39,885 nt of DNA from Bacteroidales bacterium (GTDB lineage Bacteria; Bacteroidota; Bacteroidia; Bacteroidales; ML635J-15): contig JAQUBO010000013.1 in the NCBI GenBank assembly GCA_028686735.1, forward strand, positions 1-39,885. The letters are read 5' to 3'. The notes under the pieces were generated by a model that had not been told where the DNA came from, searched no databases, and worked only from the letters and a program-made list of their open reading frames with translations. The number at the start of each line of letters is the position of its first letter. Within the stretch, counting starts at the first letter, position 1. Both the position numbers and the translations under genes were made by a program. Below are positions 38,715-39,885 of this stretch, piece after piece.

Positions 38715-39885
38715 ATGAGAAAAATAAATTTAATTTTAATAGTATTTTGTTTAATATTTGCCCATGCTTTTTCGCAACCAATGTCTGGAACTTACACTAT
38801 TGGTGGAGTTTATTCTGATTATAACTCATTTAATGAAGCTATTACGGCTCTAACGATAAATGGTGTTTCTGATGCTATTGTTTTTGATATTGAAGCAGGA
38901 AATTATAACGAACAATTGACAATTCCTAAAATAACCGGTGCTTCTTTAACTAATACCATTACGTTTCAATCAATAACAGCAGATAGCAGCGACGTAGTAT
39001 TAAGTTATGCTTCTACAAATGAAAATTTAAATTATACCGTTAAATTTGATACGTGTTGTTATATTAATTTTAAAAAAATCACTCTTAGCTCACAAGGGAC
39101 ACGAAGTTACAATAATTTAATAGAAATTAATAATGCTTATAATTTAGGTTTTTATAATTGCCAACTAATTGGTCATACTAACAACAATAGCTATGAATCT
39201 AGGCTTGTCTATTCAAACGAAAACATAAATAATGCCAGCAATATTAAAATAAAGAATTGTAATATTAATTACGGATACTATGGTATAGTACTAAATGGCA
39301 AAAGCCCATCTGAACAAAGCGACAAGCTTGAAATATCAGGTAATGTTTTTCGTAATCAATATAGAGAAGTTATTACTGTGAAAAAATACAAAAATTCAGA
39401 AATTTCTAATAATAGTATTTTTGGGGAACTTAGCTATAATGGTTTATATTTTAAAAATTGTTTATCAATAGATATCTTGAATAATCTAATTAAAGCAGAT
39501 GCCCATACAGGGATAGGGTTATTTGAAAACAATAATCAGTTTAATATAAAAAATAATGTTATTTATAATTTCCGTACTTATGGCATTCACGTTGTCCATT
39601 CTTCAGATATTGTATCTGCAAAACCAAGGATATCTAATAATTTTATTTCGGGAAAAGGAATAGGAATATATATTTTTTACTCCCCCTATTATGAAATTTA
39701 TCATAACAGCATTAACTCCGATGGTTTGTGTATGGATATCGAAAGTAGTAATGTTTTAATGAAAAATAATATTTTGCATAATAAAAACAATGGGTCTTGC
39801 ATAAATATAAGTTCTTCCTCGAATGATGTTGTTCTTGATTATAATAATCTTTATGCAACAGGTGCTATTTTTGGTACCTGGAAAG
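38715..39885 (+). CDS. Secreted parallel beta-helix protein (N-terminal part, runs off the window)
   Basis: An open frame of 390 codons without a stop up to the window edge. The signal peptide MRKINLILIVFCLIFAHAFS is followed by GTYTIGGVYSDYNSFNEAI, typical of the start of Bacteroidota surface proteins with a right-handed beta-helix. From about residue 100 the sequence is a regular series of Asn-rich turns (I.NN.I....YNGLYF.N, ISNNFISGKGIGIYIF, MKNNILHNKN), as in NosD/pectate-lyase-like helices. It probably extends much further and may end in a T9SS sorting domain, which cannot be seen here. A carbohydrate-active or adhesive role is a guess. Confidence 0.85.
   Translation, partial: MRKINLILIVFCLIFAHAFSQPMSGTYTIGGVYSDYNSFNEAITALTINGVSDAIVFDIEAGNYNEQLTIPKITGASLTNTITFQSITADSSDVVLSYASTNENLNYTVKFDTCCYINFKKITLSSQGTRSYNNLIEINNAYNLGFYNCQLIGHTNNNSYESRLVYSNENINNASNIKIKNCNINYGYYGIVLNGKSPSEQSDKLEISGNVFRNQYREVITVKKYKNSEISNNSIFGELSYNGLYFKNCLSIDILNNLIKADAHTGIGLFENNNQFNIKNNVIYNFRTYGIHVVHSSDIVSAKPRISNNFISGKGIGIYIFYSPYYEIYHNSINSDGLCMDIESSNVLMKNNILHNKNNGSCINISSSSNDVVLDYNNLYATGAIFGTWK

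Overview
The window looks like chromosomal DNA of an AT-rich member of the Bacteroidota. The signs are: two secreted proteins with type IX secretion (T9SS) C-terminal sorting domains, one of type A and one of type B; SprB-type repeats; a cysteine-poor TraR/DksA protein; a separate C-terminal half transketolase; and promoters of the Bacteroidota form TTTG - about 19 bases - TAnnTTTG in front of many genes. The order or genus cannot be read from the sequence.

Layout. Bases 1-398 (minus strand) hold no gene but carry, in the right order, several of the most conserved segments of small-subunit rRNA in a very AT-rich, organelle-like background; this is the strangest part of the window. Bases 511-10053 encode two large T9SS cargo proteins (906 and 2268 aa), closed by a strong terminator. 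Bases 10199-16732 are a tightly overlapping three-gene signalling operon: a complete hybrid histidine kinase, then two kinase-like proteins in which the phosphoacceptor histidine is replaced by asparagine while their receiver domains are intact. A 574-base gap with short palindromic repeats follows. Next come leuS, ileS and a TraR/DksA-family gene; ileS is interrupted by an in-frame TGA at codon 712.

From 25099 leftward-reading genes dominate: the fatty-acid/phospholipid operon yceD-rpmF-plsX-fabH, a sensor kinase, a membrane protein, purD and a protein with YD-like repeats. On the right are a diacylglycerol-kinase-family gene (+), the operon queD - transketolase C-half - M15 peptidase (-), a polyprenyl diphosphate synthase (+), deoC (-), a small lipoprotein (-), and the start of a secreted beta-helix protein that runs off the right edge.

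Much of the right half is housekeeping (translation, lipid and purine synthesis, isoprenoids). The left part is accessory surface and signalling functions. The items most worth checking are the rRNA-like left edge, the ileS internal stop, and the kinase/pseudokinase operon. No tRNA, CRISPR array, prophage or intact insertion sequence was seen.
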